Counted from the stretch's first letter, positions 6,887 to 15,094 are shown. The stretch is DNA of 38,101 bases from Sporichthya brevicatena (GCF_039525035.1 NZ_BAAAHE010000012.1:10228-48328), one strand, 5' to 3'. Notes: generated by a model from the letters alone, not told the origin. Numbers and translations are program-made.

Positions 6887-7423
6887 ATGGAGAGAATTCG
6901 TCTGGCTGTCGTCGTCGGCAGCACCCGTGAGGGCCGGTTCGGTCCCACCGTCGCGCACTGGTTCGCGGGCTTCGCCGCCCGCCGACCGGACGTGGAGGTC
7001 GACGTCGTCGACCTCCTGGAGCCCGGGGTCCCCGGCCCCCGCTTCTCGGCCGCGATCGACGCGGCGGACGGGGTCGTGGTCGTCACCCCGGAGTACAACC
7101 ACTCGTTCCCCGGGCCGCTGAAGACGGCGATCGACACGCTCTGGCCGGAGTGGCACGCCAAGCCGGTGGCGTTCGTCAGCTACGGCGGGATCTCCGGCGG
7201 TCTGCGCGCGGTCGAACCCCTGCGCGGGGTCTTCGCCGAGTTGCACGCGATGACGATCCGGGAGACCGTCAGCTTCGCGGGTGCAAGTGCGGCCTTCGAC
7301 GCCGACGGCAATCCGAAGGAGACGGACGCGGTCGAGACCGCGGCGGAGCGCCTGCTGGATCAGCTGCTGTGGTGGGCCGACGCCCTCCGCACCGCCCGGG
7401 CCACGCGCCCCTACGCGGCATGA
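6887..7423 (+). CDS. NADPH-dependent FMN reductase
   Basis: Flavodoxin-fold NAD(P)H:flavin or quinone reductase, 178 residues. Seen are the first strand and phosphate loop RLAVVVGSTREGRFGPTVA (FMN phosphate site GSTREGR), the central VVVTPEYNHSFPGPLKTAID motif (about residues 64-83) that is diagnostic of this family, and VAFVSYGGISGGLRA. The length is typical. It reduces FMN or a quinone with NADPH, possibly supplying the oxidoreductase encoded upstream; the pairing is inferred from proximity. It starts at ATG 6887 nine bases after a -10 box with no ribosome binding site. The stop overlaps the start of the MFS gene (ATGA), so the two form an operon under the MerR-type promoter. Confidence 0.9.
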   Translation: MERIRLAVVVGSTREGRFGPTVAHWFAGFAARRPDVEVDVVDLLEPGVPGPRFSAAIDAADGVVVVTPEYNHSFPGPLKTAIDTLWPEWHAKPVAFVSYGGISGGLRAVEPLRGVFAELHAMTIRETVSFAGASAAFDADGNPKETDAVETAAERLLDQLLWWADALRTARATRPYAA

Positions 7424-8643
7424 GGGCGACGGCGGCCCCCGAGCCGGTCAACCTGACGATCGGTCAGCGCAGTGCGCTGACCGTCCTGCTCCTCGCCTCG
7501 ACGCTGACGGTGATGGCGACGGCCGTGATCTCGCCGGTCATCGCGGCCGTCCGGGACGACCTCGGCCTGAGCGGCACGCAGGCGGGGTTGCTGCTCACCG
7601 CGCACTGTCTCGTGATAGCGCTCGTGAGTCCGGTGGCGGGGACGCTGATCGACCGGCACGGGGTCCGCCGCCCGATGGCGATCGGCCTCGCGGTTTACGG
7701 CATCGCCGGCGGGGCGGGTCTGTTCGCCGACAGCTACCTCGCGCTGCTGGCGTCGCGGGTGCTGTTCGGACTCGGGGCCGCGCTGGTGTTCACCGGCAGC
7801 ACGGTCGGCCTGCTCAACCTCTTCCGCGGCGCGGCCCAGGACCGGGTGATGGGCTGGCGGACCAGCGCCACCGCGGTCGGGGCCCTGAGCTGGCCGCTGA
7901 TCGGCGGGGCTCTCGGCACGCTGTCGTGGCACGCCCCGTTCGGGGTGTACCTCGTCGGCGTCGCCGTCGGGGCCACCGCGCTGCGGGCCCTCCCCGACGA
8001 CCGCCCCGAGCAGCGCCCGACCGCCGGGATCCGCGCGGCACTGGGAGTCGCCCGTCACCACCGGCCCCTGCTCGGCTACTACGCCCTGTTCGCGAGCACG
8101 AGCGTCCTGCTCTACGCCCAGGTGGTGTTCCTGCCGTTGCGGATCGACGAACTCGGCGTGCACGACAGCTTCGTCATCGCCGTCCTGGGCCTCGGAGTGT
8201 CGGTCACGATGATCGGGATGGGGTTCGTCTACGGCCGGATCCGGCAGCAGCTCACCCACCGTCAGATCCTGCAGGCGACCTTCGCGATCTGGACCGTCTC
8301 GTTCCTGCTCCTCGCCGGCACCGGCCACGTCGCGTTCGTCGTCGTCGCGTCCGCCCTGTTCGGCGTCGGGATGGGGATGTCCATGCCGACCCTGACCGTG
8401 CTCATCGGCACCGCCTCTCCCCCGGAGCTCCGCGGCGCCCTGACCGCACTGAGCGGCACCGCCGTCTTCCTCGGGCAGTTCGCCTCGCCCCTGCTCCTCG
8501 GCCCGATCTCCGACCGGACCTCTCTCACCACCGGGTTCCTCACCGCCGCCGTCCTCGCCGCGGGGATCCTGCTCGCCCTGCACCGGACCCCGTCCGTCAG
8601 GAACGCGGGTCGACCCCGTACCGGACGGCCATCGCGTCGATGA
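7420..8643 (+). CDS. MFS family transporter
   Basis: Integral membrane permease of the major facilitator superfamily, 407 residues, about twelve hydrophobic segments. The cytoplasmic loop between helices 2 and 3 has the MFS signature as AGTLIDRHGVRRPMAIGLAV. TM1 is LTVLLLASTLTVMATAVISP, and a central loop PDDRPEQRP separates the two six-helix halves. Drug or metabolite efflux is likely by family; the substrate is unknown. The start ATG 7420 overlaps the FMN reductase stop by four bases, giving translational coupling. The last 47 bases overlap the 3' end of the convergent TetR gene, and the polar tail after the last helix (RNAGRPRTGRPSRR) is encoded there. The operon suggests export of a redox-active or oxidised compound. 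Confidence 0.9.
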   Translation: MRATAAPEPVNLTIGQRSALTVLLLASTLTVMATAVISPVIAAVRDDLGLSGTQAGLLLTAHCLVIALVSPVAGTLIDRHGVRRPMAIGLAVYGIAGGAGLFADSYLALLASRVLFGLGAALVFTGSTVGLLNLFRGAAQDRVMGWRTSATAVGALSWPLIGGALGTLSWHAPFGVYLVGVAVGATALRALPDDRPEQRPTAGIRAALGVARHHRPLLGYYALFASTSVLLYAQVVFLPLRIDELGVHDSFVIAVLGLGVSVTMIGMGFVYGRIRQQLTHRQILQATFAIWTVSFLLLAGTGHVAFVVVASALFGVGMGMSMPTLTVLIGTASPPELRGALTALSGTAVFLGQFASPLLLGPISDRTSLTTGFLTAAVLAAGILLALHRTPSVRNAGRPRTGRPSRR

Positions 8644-9268
8644 GCTGCCGGAGTCCGGTGGTGAAGGTGTCGTGCGGGACCTGGACGGTCCAGGCCCGGG
8701 CATGGCGGACGACTCCGGAGCGCGGGTTGGCACCGGCCTCGATGTTCCGCCGGAGTTCGGCGGCGCGGTCGTTCTGGATGTGCACGTGGTGGGCCATGCC
8801 GGCCGTGAACACCTGGAGCGTGTTGAGCGCGTCGATGGCGCCCTCCCGGGGGAACCCGCCGGACTCAAGGATCGCCACCAGACCGTCGGCGACCCGACGG
8901 ATCTCGGGCGTGAAGATCGCGGGCGAGCTGAACGTCAGCTCGATCCCGCTCCGGTGCGCGCGGAACGTCTCGTACAGCTCGTCGAGCGCGGCGTAGAGCT
9001 GTTCCTTCCACCCCGTCGCCGGGTCGGGCTCGAGCGTGATCGCGACGAACACGCGCTCCCGCATGCGGTTGACCAGGTCCTCCTTGTTCTCCACGTGGAG
9101 GTACACGGTCGTGACGGCGACGCCGAGCTCCGCCGCGACCCGGCGCATGCTGAGGGCCTCCAGCCCGACGACGTCGGCCACGCGGATCGCGGCGTCGACG
9201 ATCGCGTCCGCCGACAGCGTCGGGGGACGCCCGCGGCGCGGCGGGCTCACGTGCTCCTCCGAGGTCAT
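8597..9268 (-). CDS. TetR family regulator (TetR/AcrR, C-terminal TetR_C-like)
   Basis: Regulator of 223 residues. After a short basic leader (PPRRGRPPTL) the helix-turn-helix runs through about residues 20-65: SADAIVDAAIRVADVVGLEA, MRRVAAELGVAVTTVYLHVE, NKEDLVNRM. The C-terminal domain (GWKEQLYAALDELYETFRAH, MAHHVHIQNDRAAELRRN) resembles the ligand domain of the classical TetR subgroup. The ATG at 9268 is the start nearest the HTH. It faces the phosphotransferase gene, and the 94-base gap holds two tandem 21-bp repeats that are likely its binding sites. The 3' end overlaps the MFS gene by 47 bases in antisense, so the two transcripts collide. Control of the MFS operon by this protein is possible but there is no operator copy in front of that operon. 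Confidence 0.9.
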   Translation of the reverse strand: MTSEEHVSPPRRGRPPTLSADAIVDAAIRVADVVGLEALSMRRVAAELGVAVTTVYLHVENKEDLVNRMRERVFVAITLEPDPATGWKEQLYAALDELYETFRAHRSGIELTFSSPAIFTPEIRRVADGLVAILESGGFPREGAIDALNTLQVFTAGMAHHVHIQNDRAAELRRNIEAGANPRSGVVRHARAWTVQVPHDTFTTGLRQLIDAMAVRYGVDPRS

Positions 9269-9291
9269 GACCGAGGAAGATACCGGCGCCT

Positions 9292-9333
9292 TTACAACAA
9301 CACCTGTGAGTGTTACAACAACACCTGTTAGTG
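9292..9333. promoter_or_regulatory. two tandem 21-bp direct repeats, likely operator
   Basis: Two head-to-tail copies (9292-9312 and 9313-9333) share the core TTACAACAACACCTGT followed by G or T and AGTG; they differ at one base in 21. The period of 21 bases equals two helical turns, so two dimers could sit on the same DNA face. GTGTT (9310-9314) and AACAC (9320-9324) form an inverted repeat across the junction. They lie between the divergent TetR and phosphotransferase genes. Confidence 0.6.
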
Positions 9334-9362
9334 AAAACCCGGAGGCGACGAGAAGAGCCCCG

Positions 9363-10571
9363 ATGTCGACGACGCAGGAACAACTGCGACCCGCCCCCAT
9401 GCCCAGTACCCGTGCCGGACTGGCTCGCCAGGCGACCACCGTCGCCGCGAGCAAGGTCCGCGAGCGGTGGCGACCACAGCCGGCACGCGAGCTCACCGAC
9501 GTCCCCGGCAGCGCTCAGGACCTCACCACCGATTGGCTCACCGCCGTCCTGTGCCGCGACGTCCCCGGCGCGCAGGTCACGGAGTTCGCGACACCCGGCG
9601 GGAGCTCGGGAACGTCGGAGCGGGTCGCGCTCCGGCTGCGCTACAACGACGTCGGGGTCGAAGCCGGGCTGCCGACCGAGCTCTACCTGAAGCTGACCGC
9701 GTCGTTCCGGCAGCGCATGATCCTGGGCGGCGCCGGGGCCATCGCCGGCGAGGCCACGTTCTTCCGGCACTTCCGGCCGCGGGTCGAGATGAAGGCTCCC
9801 CGCGGCTACTGGGGAGCCGCGGACACCGGTACCTGGAAGTCCGTCGCGGTCATGGAGGACATCGCGGCGAGCAAGGGCGCGGTGTTCTCCCGACCGACGA
9901 CCCCGATGACGCGGGCCCAACTCGAAGACCTGCTGCAGAACCTGGCGCGTTGCCACGGCGCCTTCTGGGACGACCCGGAACTGCCCCGACTGCGGACCCC
10001 GGAGGAGCATTTCCGCACGATCAGCACCTGCATCGCCATGGAGGCGCGCTGCCGCGTGGGCATGAAGCGCGCCCGGGCCGTGCTCGCGAAGAGAGTCGAC
10101 GGCGAGGCGGGCCGGTTGTGGGAGGGCACCCGGCGCGCCCTGACCATCGCCACCGACGCACCGCGGACGCTGCTGCACGGCGACCTCCACGTCGGACAGA
10201 CGTACGAGACCGCCGACGGGCGCATGGGACTGGCCGACTGGCAGATCGTCCTGCAGGGCGGGTGGAGCTACGACTTCGCGTACCTGGTCAGCACCGCGTG
10301 CGAACCCGAGGACCGCCGCGCCTGGGAACGCGACCTGCTCGAGTTCTACCTGGACCACCTGGTCGAGCACGGTGGCCGGCCACCCGGCCTCGACGAGGCC
10401 TGGACCGCCTACTGCCAACTGCTCTTCTACCCCTACACGGCCTGGGCCTTCACCATCGGCCGCGCGGCCTACCAACCACGGATGCAGCCGGAGTCCTACT
10501 GCCTGGCCGTCCTGCGCCGAGTCTCGGCCGCGATCGAGGACAACGACGCGTTCCGCACGGTCGGGCTCTGA
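9363..10571 (+). CDS. aminoglycoside phosphotransferase-like kinase
   Basis: Protein-kinase-fold small-molecule phosphotransferase (APH/ecdysteroid-kinase-like), 402 residues. The catalytic loop is clear near residues 276-284 as LLHGDLHVGQ, with the metal-binding site MGLADWQ following about 20 residues on. The N-lobe has ELYLKLTA as the likely Lys strand and the hinge region SVAVMEDIA. Bacterial relatives are often annotated only as phosphotransferases and can act on hydroxylated small molecules; resistance function cannot be claimed. ATG 9363 was chosen downstream of the operator repeats; an in-frame ATG at 9267 would place the repeats in coding sequence and is less likely. It is divergent from a TetR gene and followed by a hairpin terminator shared with the tRNA on the opposite strand. 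Confidence 0.8.
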   Translation: MSTTQEQLRPAPMPSTRAGLARQATTVAASKVRERWRPQPARELTDVPGSAQDLTTDWLTAVLCRDVPGAQVTEFATPGGSSGTSERVALRLRYNDVGVEAGLPTELYLKLTASFRQRMILGGAGAIAGEATFFRHFRPRVEMKAPRGYWGAADTGTWKSVAVMEDIAASKGAVFSRPTTPMTRAQLEDLLQNLARCHGAFWDDPELPRLRTPEEHFRTISTCIAMEARCRVGMKRARAVLAKRVDGEAGRLWEGTRRALTIATDAPRTLLHGDLHVGQTYETADGRMGLADWQIVLQGGWSYDFAYLVSTACEPEDRRAWERDLLEFYLDHLVEHGGRPPGLDEAWTAYCQLLFYPYTAWAFTIGRAAYQPRMQPESYCLAVLRRVSAAIEDNDAFRTVGL

Positions 10572-10610
10572 GGGTCGGGACACCCGCCGACCGGGGCCCG
10601 GAAACACTCA

Positions 10611-10640
10611 GCCCCTGACCTGTTCGCGCAGGTCAGGGGC
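10611..10640. terminator. hairpin between phosphotransferase gene and tRNA-Tyr
   Basis: GCCCCTGACCTG (10611-10622) and CAGGTCAGGGGC (10629-10640) form a perfect 12-bp stem with the 6-base loop TTCGCG. It lies 39 bases after the phosphotransferase stop and 15 bases beyond the 3' end of the minus-strand tRNA, so it can end transcripts from both sides. There are only short T runs after it. Confidence 0.75.
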
Positions 10641-10655
10641 CGGTTTCCCGAAGGG

Positions 10656-10736
10656 TGGCAGGTCCAGGATTCGAACCTGGGTAGCTTTCGCGACGGATTT
10701 ACAGTCCGCTCCCATTGGCCGCTCGGGCAACCTGCC
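10656..10736 (-). tRNA. tRNA-Tyr (GTA)
   Basis: Read on the minus strand, the acceptor arms GGCAGGT and ACCTGCC pair over seven bases with discriminator A at 10656. The anticodon stem GCGGA/TCCGT encloses the loop CTGTAAA, giving anticodon GTA. A long variable arm (about 13 bases) marks a class II tRNA, as bacterial tRNA-Tyr has. The T arm is CCAGG-TTCGAAT-CCTGG. The 3' CCA is not encoded (ACCC follows). Confidence 0.95.
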
Positions 10737-10868
10737 GATGCCACGGGGTCCGGTCCGGTGAACCGGGCGTCCGCGGCGGTTTGGAAGGATACCGCAGGGC
10801 GGGAGGGGCTCGATCAGCCAGATCCCCCGCCTCCTCCGCCGCCGAGGCAACACGAAAGAGGTACCGCC

Positions 10869-11357
10869 GTGGCCGACTCGTCGTTCGACGTCGTCAGCAA
10901 GGTCGACCGCCAGGAGGTCGACAACGCCCTCAACCAGGCGAGCCGTGAGCTGACCCAGCGGTTCGACTTCAAGAACACCGGCGCCGAGATCAAGTGGTCC
11001 GGCGAGAAGATCGAGATGAAGGCCGAGTCCGAGGAGCGCGTCAAGGCGATCCTGGACGTCTTCAAGGAGAAGCTGATCAAGCGTCAGATCTCCCTGAAGG
11101 CCCTCGACGCCGGGGAGCCGCAGCTCTCGGGCAAGGAGTACAAGATCTTCGCGACGATCCAGGAAGGCATCTCCCAGGACAACGCGAAGAAGGTCTCCAA
11201 GGTCATCCGCGACCTCGGGCCGAAGGGCGTGCAGGCGCAGATCCAGGGTGACCAGCTCCGCGTCTCCTCCAAGAAGCGTGACGACCTTCAGACCGTGATC
11301 GCCCTGCTCAAGGAGCAGGACTTCGACTTCGCGCTGCAGTTCGTCAACTACCGGTGA
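10869..11357 (+). CDS. YajQ family nucleotide-binding protein
   Basis: Cytoplasmic protein of 162 residues with the full YajQ pattern: [20 protein letters not shown] at the N-terminus, [16 protein letters not shown], the central [17 protein letters not shown] and the end [20 protein letters not shown]. YajQ proteins are two fused ferredoxin-like domains; some bind cyclic di-GMP, others bind RNA or nucleotides, so a nucleotide-responsive role is likely. GTG 10869 is well supported by AAAGAGG seven bases upstream. The stop overlaps the GTG of the thioesterase gene (GTGA), so the two are translated together. It is divergent from tRNA-Tyr. Confidence 0.95.
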   Translation: MADSSFDVVSKVDRQEVDNALNQASRELTQRFDFKNTGAEIKWSGEKIEMKAESEERVKAILDVFKEKLIKRQISLKALDAGEPQLSGKEYKIFATIQEGISQDNAKKVSKVIRDLGPKGVQAQIQGDQLRVSSKKRDDLQTVIALLKEQDFDFALQFVNYR

Positions 11358-11788
11358 GCTTCGGCAGCCGGCCGGGCCTGCAGGTCCTGCTGGACTGGAT
11401 CGCCGGCGAGTACCAGCACTCGATGGCGGACACGCTCAACTTCTGGCCGGTCGAGGCCGAGGTCGGGCGGGTGGTCTGGGAGGGCCGCCCCGACGAGCGG
11501 CACCTCAGCTCCCGCGGCGCGGTGCACGGGGGCTACCTGGCCGCGTTCCTGGACTCCGTGACCGGCAGCGCGATCGCGAGCCACCTGGAACAGGGCGCCG
11601 ACTGCGTGACGCTCGACCTGGCCGTGAAGATGATCCGGCCCGTGGCGGCCGGGACCCTGCTGCGCGCGGAGGGACGCTCACTGAGCGTCACTCGGCGGGT
11701 GGGCAGCTCCGAGGCGGTCGTGACCGACCCGGACGGCCGGGTCATCGGCCACGGGACCGCCACGATGCTCATCACCCGGCCGAGTTAG
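11354..11788 (+). CDS. PaaI-type hotdog thioesterase
   Basis: Acyl-CoA thioesterase of the PaaI/4HBT hotdog fold, 144 residues. The hallmark helix [20 protein letters not shown] (about residues 56-75) with HGG is present, followed by strands [20 protein letters not shown] and a C-terminal [11 protein letters not shown]. Such enzymes hydrolyse short or aromatic acyl-CoA esters; the substrate is unknown. The start GTG 11354 overlaps the yajQ stop by four bases. The TAG stop at 11786 forms part of a TAGGTT -10 box for the next gene. Confidence 0.85.
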   Translation: MSFGSRPGLQVLLDWIAGEYQHSMADTLNFWPVEAEVGRVVWEGRPDERHLSSRGAVHGGYLAAFLDSVTGSAIASHLEQGADCVTLDLAVKMIRPVAAGTLLRAEGRSLSVTRRVGSSEAVVTDPDGRVIGHGTATMLITRPS

Positions 11789-11791
11789 GTT
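11786..11791 (+). promoter_or_regulatory. -10 box of a leaderless promoter
   Basis: TAGGTT ends seven bases before the ATG at 11799 and there is no ribosome binding site, so transcription should begin at or next to the start codon. The box overlaps the TAG stop of the upstream gene. The same hexamer is found in front of the next, paralogous gene. Confidence 0.5.
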
Positions 11792-11798
11792 CTGGGGT

Positions 11799-12212
11799 AT
11801 GCGGACGCCCCCACGCATCACCCTCGCCCTGACCGCGGCCCTGACGGCCCTCACCCTCACCGCCTGCGGCGGTGACGACGACGAGCCCGAGCAGTCGGCG
11901 CAGGAGATCGCGCGCCGGCAGAGCGAGCAGCTCCAGCAGGAGACCATCCAGAAGGCCACGGTCGACGCCCTGTTCGGCGCCCTGTGCGGGATCCGGTTCG
12001 AGTGCGGCGGCATCAACGAGGAGCTGAAGGCGGACCCGAAGGGCGCCACCGAGGACGCCCGCGCGATCTGCACGACGATGCAGGAGAAGGACGAGGCCGC
12101 GGCACGCGCCGAGGCCCGCAAGCGGTTCAGCAACGACAAGTTTCAGGTCACCGATCAGAAGGCCGAGGACGTCGTCCGCATCCTCAAGCTGAAGATCTGC
12201 CCGGACCTCTGA
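11799..12212 (+). CDS. small lipoprotein, paralogue 1
   Basis: Unrecognised lipoprotein of 137 residues. The signal peptide ends in a lipobox LTAC (Cys at 24), followed by an acidic GGDDDEPE linker. A glutamine-rich helix (QSEQLQQETIQKATVDALF), a loop with two Cys (LCGIRFECGG) and a conserved C-terminal helix AEARKRFSNDKFQV ending LKICPDL follow. The next gene encodes a paralogue sharing AEARKRFS, the RA-x-C segment and the C-terminal Cys-Pro. Two to four Cys suggest disulphides outside the membrane. ATG 11799 lies just after a TAGGTT box. Function unknown. Confidence 0.75.
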   Translation: MRTPPRITLALTAALTALTLTACGGDDDEPEQSAQEIARRQSEQLQQETIQKATVDALFGALCGIRFECGGINEELKADPKGATEDARAICTTMQEKDEAAARAEARKRFSNDKFQVTDQKAEDVVRILKLKICPDL

Positions 12213-12232
12213 TCCCGGCCGGAGGGTCCGGC

Positions 12233-12238
12233 TAGGTT
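12233..12238 (+). promoter_or_regulatory. -10 box of a leaderless promoter
   Basis: TAGGTT ends six bases before the ATG at 12245, duplicating the arrangement in front of the upstream paralogue. There is no Shine-Dalgarno sequence between the box and the ATG, so a leaderless transcript is expected. Confidence 0.5.
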
Positions 12239-12244
12239 GCGGGG

Positions 12245-12625
12245 ATGCCGACCCGACGCACCCCCACCCGTCGCTGCGCCGTCCTGCTGACCGCCGCCCT
12301 GTTCGCCCTGACCGCCTGCGGGGACGACGACCCGATCTCCCAGGCCCAGGACAAGGCCCGCCAGGCGGGCACCCAGGCCCAGCAGAAGGCGGTCGAGGCG
12401 TTCGCCGTCGCGGCGCTCGCCGCGATCGACCCCGAGCTCGCCAAGGACCCGGCGCGCGCCCTCGTCTCCGCCCGCGCGGTGTGCGCGGCGATCGAGAACG
12501 AGAACGCGACCAAGGCCGCCACCGAGGCCCGCAAGCGGTTCAGCACCGGCTCGGTGAAGGTCGACGAGGCGACGGCGAAGAGCATCGTCCGGACCCTGCA
12601 GAAGGACCTCTGCCCGCGCCTCTAG
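12245..12625 (+). CDS. small lipoprotein, paralogue 2
   Basis: Lipoprotein of 126 residues, a tandem paralogue of the gene at 11799. The signal peptide ends LTAC (Cys at 25) followed by GDDDP. A coiled-coil-like helix (SQAQDKARQAGTQAQQKAVE) replaces the first helix of the paralogue. The segment ARAVCAAIENENATKAATEA, the AEARKRFS-like TEARKRFS and the end DLCPRL align with RAICTTMQEKDEAAARAEA, AEARKRFS and KICPDL in its neighbour. The internal Cys pair of paralogue 1 (LCGIRFEC) is missing. The gene ends 19 bases before the convergent lipid-enzyme gene. Function unknown. Confidence 0.75.
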   Translation: MPTRRTPTRRCAVLLTAALFALTACGDDDPISQAQDKARQAGTQAQQKAVEAFAVAALAAIDPELAKDPARALVSARAVCAAIENENATKAATEARKRFSTGSVKVDEATAKSIVRTLQKDLCPRL

Positions 12626-12644
12626 GCGAACCGGTCCACCGCGA

Positions 12645-14090
12645 TCACCGCGCGCCGCCTCGGTACACCCGCAACCGGCCGGCCTTGCCGAGCCGGAAGG
12701 TCCGGGCCGGGTCACCGACCTCGCCGTCGCGGGCCAGCCGCAGGGCCCCGGACCGGGACTCGACGTCGAGGGACTCGGTCGTCCACGCCTCGAACGCCGG
12801 GCACCGCTCGAGGCGGCCGGTGAGGACGGCGGTCACGAGCCGGGTCCGCGCCATCGGCTGGGTCGCGTCGACGAGCCGGACGTCGAACAGCCCGTCGTCG
12901 AGCCGGTCCCGCCACGAGGGCGCCGAGCCGGGCGGGGAGTACACGCAGTTGCCGGCGAAGAGCAGCCACACCCGCCGGTCCCGGCCGTCGATCCGGAGCT
13001 CGACGGGGTCCGAGCGACGCAGTACGCGGCCGAGCGCCACGACCATCGCCGGCCACTTCCCGAGCCGCTGCTCCATCCGCTCCCGGGCGCGCACCATCTC
13101 CGCGTAGCCGCCGAGGCTCGCGGTGTTGAGGAAGACCTGACGCTCCCCGTCGACCTCGACGCCCCCGACGTCCACCCAGCCCGCCTCCCCGGTGCGGACC
13201 GCCGCCAGGGCGTCCTCGACGGAACTCAGGCCGAGGTCGCGCGCGAAGTGGTTGAGCGTCCCGCCCGGGATCACCAGCAGCGGCAGGTCGGCCTCGAGGG
13301 CCACGGCGGCGGCGGCGTTGATCGTCCCGTCCCCGCCCGCGACGCCGATGACCCGCGCCTTCCGGGCCTCCTCGGCCAGCACCGCCGGGACGTCGTCGTC
13401 CGGTCCGAGTTCGCGCACGCTCGCGGCCGGCAGGGCGGCGCGAATCTCGGCCGCGACCTCCCCCTCACCGTCGCCCGCAGAGGCGTTGACGACGACGCTG
13501 ACGCCGGACCCGTCCGGGGCCACCGGCACGTCCGCGGCCGGGGCCCGCTCGACCGGGTCGACCGGCGACCGCGGCGGCCACACCCGGGCCAGCCCGTAGG
13601 TCGCGAGGGCCCCGACGGCGAGGCCGGCGAGGACGTCCCCCGGGTAGTGCGCGCCGGTGTGGACGCGGGAGGCCGCGACTCCGGCGGCGAGCACCCCGAC
13701 CCCCACCGCGGCCGCGGGCTGCTCCAGCGCGACCCCGGTCGCGAAGGCCGCCGCCGACGCCGAGTGGCCCGACGGGAACGACGAGGTCCGGGGCGGGCGC
13801 ACCAGCCGCCGGGCGACGGTGACCACGTCACCGGCCGGGCGCGGGCGCGCCGTCAGCCACTTGCCGGGACCGTTGGTCGCGGCGCTCGCGAGCGCCAGCC
13901 CGCCGAGCCCGCGCAGCGCGGCCCGCCGCAGCTCGGGCCGCCCCGACGCCCACAGCGCACCGGCGACGCCGAGCCAGAGCACGCCGTGGTCGGCGGCCCG
14001 GGACAGCGGCGGCAGGACCCGGTCGAGCCGCGGTGTCTCGGTCCGGTGCCAGCGGGCGAAGAGGGCGTCGTCCAGACGCGGCCAGGCCAC
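12645..14090 (-). CDS. PAP2 phosphatase-diacylglycerol kinase fusion
   Basis: Bifunctional membrane lipid enzyme of 481 residues. The N-terminal half is a PAP2 phosphatase with all three motifs: K77-x6-RP (KWLTARPRP), PSGH at 106-109 and SRVHTGAHYPGD at 141-152, embedded in several hydrophobic helices. The C-terminal half is a diacylglycerol/sphingosine-type lipid kinase: VVVNASAGDG, then GVAGGDGTIN with the nucleotide GGDGT at 252-256, and VIPGGTLNHFARDLGL. Kinase and phosphatase could thus interconvert a lipid and its phosphate, or act on prenyl phosphates. The GTG at 14090 lies three bases after the htpX stop, so the two form an operon. Fusions of this order are known in actinobacteria; the lipid is not identifiable. 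Confidence 0.9.
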   Translation of the reverse strand: MAWPRLDDALFARWHRTETPRLDRVLPPLSRAADHGVLWLGVAGALWASGRPELRRAALRGLGGLALASAATNGPGKWLTARPRPAGDVVTVARRLVRPPRTSSFPSGHSASAAAFATGVALEQPAAAVGVGVLAAGVAASRVHTGAHYPGDVLAGLAVGALATYGLARVWPPRSPVDPVERAPAADVPVAPDGSGVSVVVNASAGDGEGEVAAEIRAALPAASVRELGPDDDVPAVLAEEARKARVIGVAGGDGTINAAAAVALEADLPLLVIPGGTLNHFARDLGLSSVEDALAAVRTGEAGWVDVGGVEVDGERQVFLNTASLGGYAEMVRARERMEQRLGKWPAMVVALGRVLRRSDPVELRIDGRDRRVWLLFAGNCVYSPPGSAPSWRDRLDDGLFDVRLVDATQPMARTRLVTAVLTGRLERCPAFEAWTTESLDVESRSGALRLARDGEVGDPARTFRLGKAGRLRVYRGGAR

Positions 14091-14093
14091 CGA

Positions 14094-14957
14094 TCAGCGC
14101 CGGTAGCCGGCCATGCCCTCCAGCCGACGGACCCGCTCCGCCATCGGCGGGTGGGTCGAGAACAGGTTGGAGATCCCGCCGCCCCGGAACGGGTTGGCGA
14201 TCATCAGCGAGCTGGTCGTCTGCAGCGACGGCTGCGGCGGCAGCGGCGCGGCCTGGGTGCCGTGCTCGAGCTTGCGCAGGGCGCTCGCGAGGGCGAGCGG
14301 GTCGCCGGTCAGCTCGGCGCCGGACGCGTCGGCCTGGTACTCCCGGGAGCGGCTGATCGCCATCTGGATGACGCCGGCCGCGAGCGGGCCGAGGAACATG
14401 ATCAGCAGCGCGACGAGCGGGTTCGGGCGGTCGTCGTCGCCGCCGCTCGGGAGGAAGAACGCAAGGTTGGCGATCATCACGATGCCGCCGGCGATCGTCG
14501 CCGCGACCGAGGAGATCAGGATGTCGCGGTTGTAGACGTGGGCGAGCTCGTGGCCGAGCACGCCGCGCAGCTCCCGCTCGTCGAGCAGCCCGAGGATGCC
14601 CTCGGTGCAGCAGACCGCCGCGTTGCGCGGGTTCCGCCCCGTGGCGAAGGCGTTCGGGGCCTGGGTCGGGGAGATGTACAGGGCCGGCATCGGCTGCTTC
14701 GCCTGCGTCGAGAGCTCGCGGACGATCCGGTACAGCGCGGGGAACTCGGCCTCGCTGACCGGGCGGGCGTGCATCGACCGCAGCGCGAGCTTCGCGCTGT
14801 TGAAGTACGCGTAACCGTTCATCGCAAGGGCGAGCAGACCGCCCAGGAACAGACCGGTGGTGCCCGCCAGGAGCCCCCCGGCCCCGATGAACATGGCCGA
14901 CAGCAGCCCGAGGAGGGCGGCCGTCTTCAACCCGTTGTAGTGCCGGTGGCCGTGCAT
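14094..14957 (-). CDS. htpX: HtpX family membrane zinc metalloprotease
   Basis: Membrane-bound M48 protease that degrades misfolded membrane proteins, 287 residues. Two N-terminal hydrophobic segments (residues about 12-50) precede the catalytic motif HELAH at 126-130 in [13 protein letters not shown]. The third zinc ligand is in [16 protein letters not shown]. Further hydrophobic helices lie between them ([32 protein letters not shown]). The ATG at 14957 has GGGAG eight bases upstream and matches the usual HtpX length; a longer reading from 15023 adds sequence without family support. It is the first gene of a two-gene operon with the PAP2-kinase fusion. An envelope-stress role is inferred from the family. 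Confidence 0.92.
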   Translation of the reverse strand: MHGHRHYNGLKTAALLGLLSAMFIGAGGLLAGTTGLFLGGLLALAMNGYAYFNSAKLALRSMHARPVSEAEFPALYRIVRELSTQAKQPMPALYISPTQAPNAFATGRNPRNAAVCCTEGILGLLDERELRGVLGHELAHVYNRDILISSVAATIAGGIVMIANLAFFLPSGGDDDRPNPLVALLIMFLGPLAAGVIQMAISRSREYQADASGAELTGDPLALASALRKLEHGTQAAPLPPQPSLQTTSSLMIANPFRGGGISNLFSTHPPMAERVRRLEGMAGYRR

Positions 14958-15094
14958 CGACGTTTCTCCCATCCCGTGGTGGAGCGCTGCGGCTCTACCC
15001 GAAAGCGTCTCTGCCAGGGACAACGCTCATGCCCTGGCCGACGTTCCGCGAGCCTCAGTTCTACCGCGGGAGCCCCCGTCGGGGGAGGACCGGC

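Noticed and set aside
9267-9363. Upstream ATG for the phosphotransferase
   Set aside because: It would make the operator-like repeats coding and overlap the divergent TetR start; no ribosome binding site supports it.
15073-15085. CCCCCG-T-CGGGGG hairpin as terminator of the metallopeptidase gene
   Set aside because: The loop is a single base, so the real stem is at most four or five pairs, and no T run follows.
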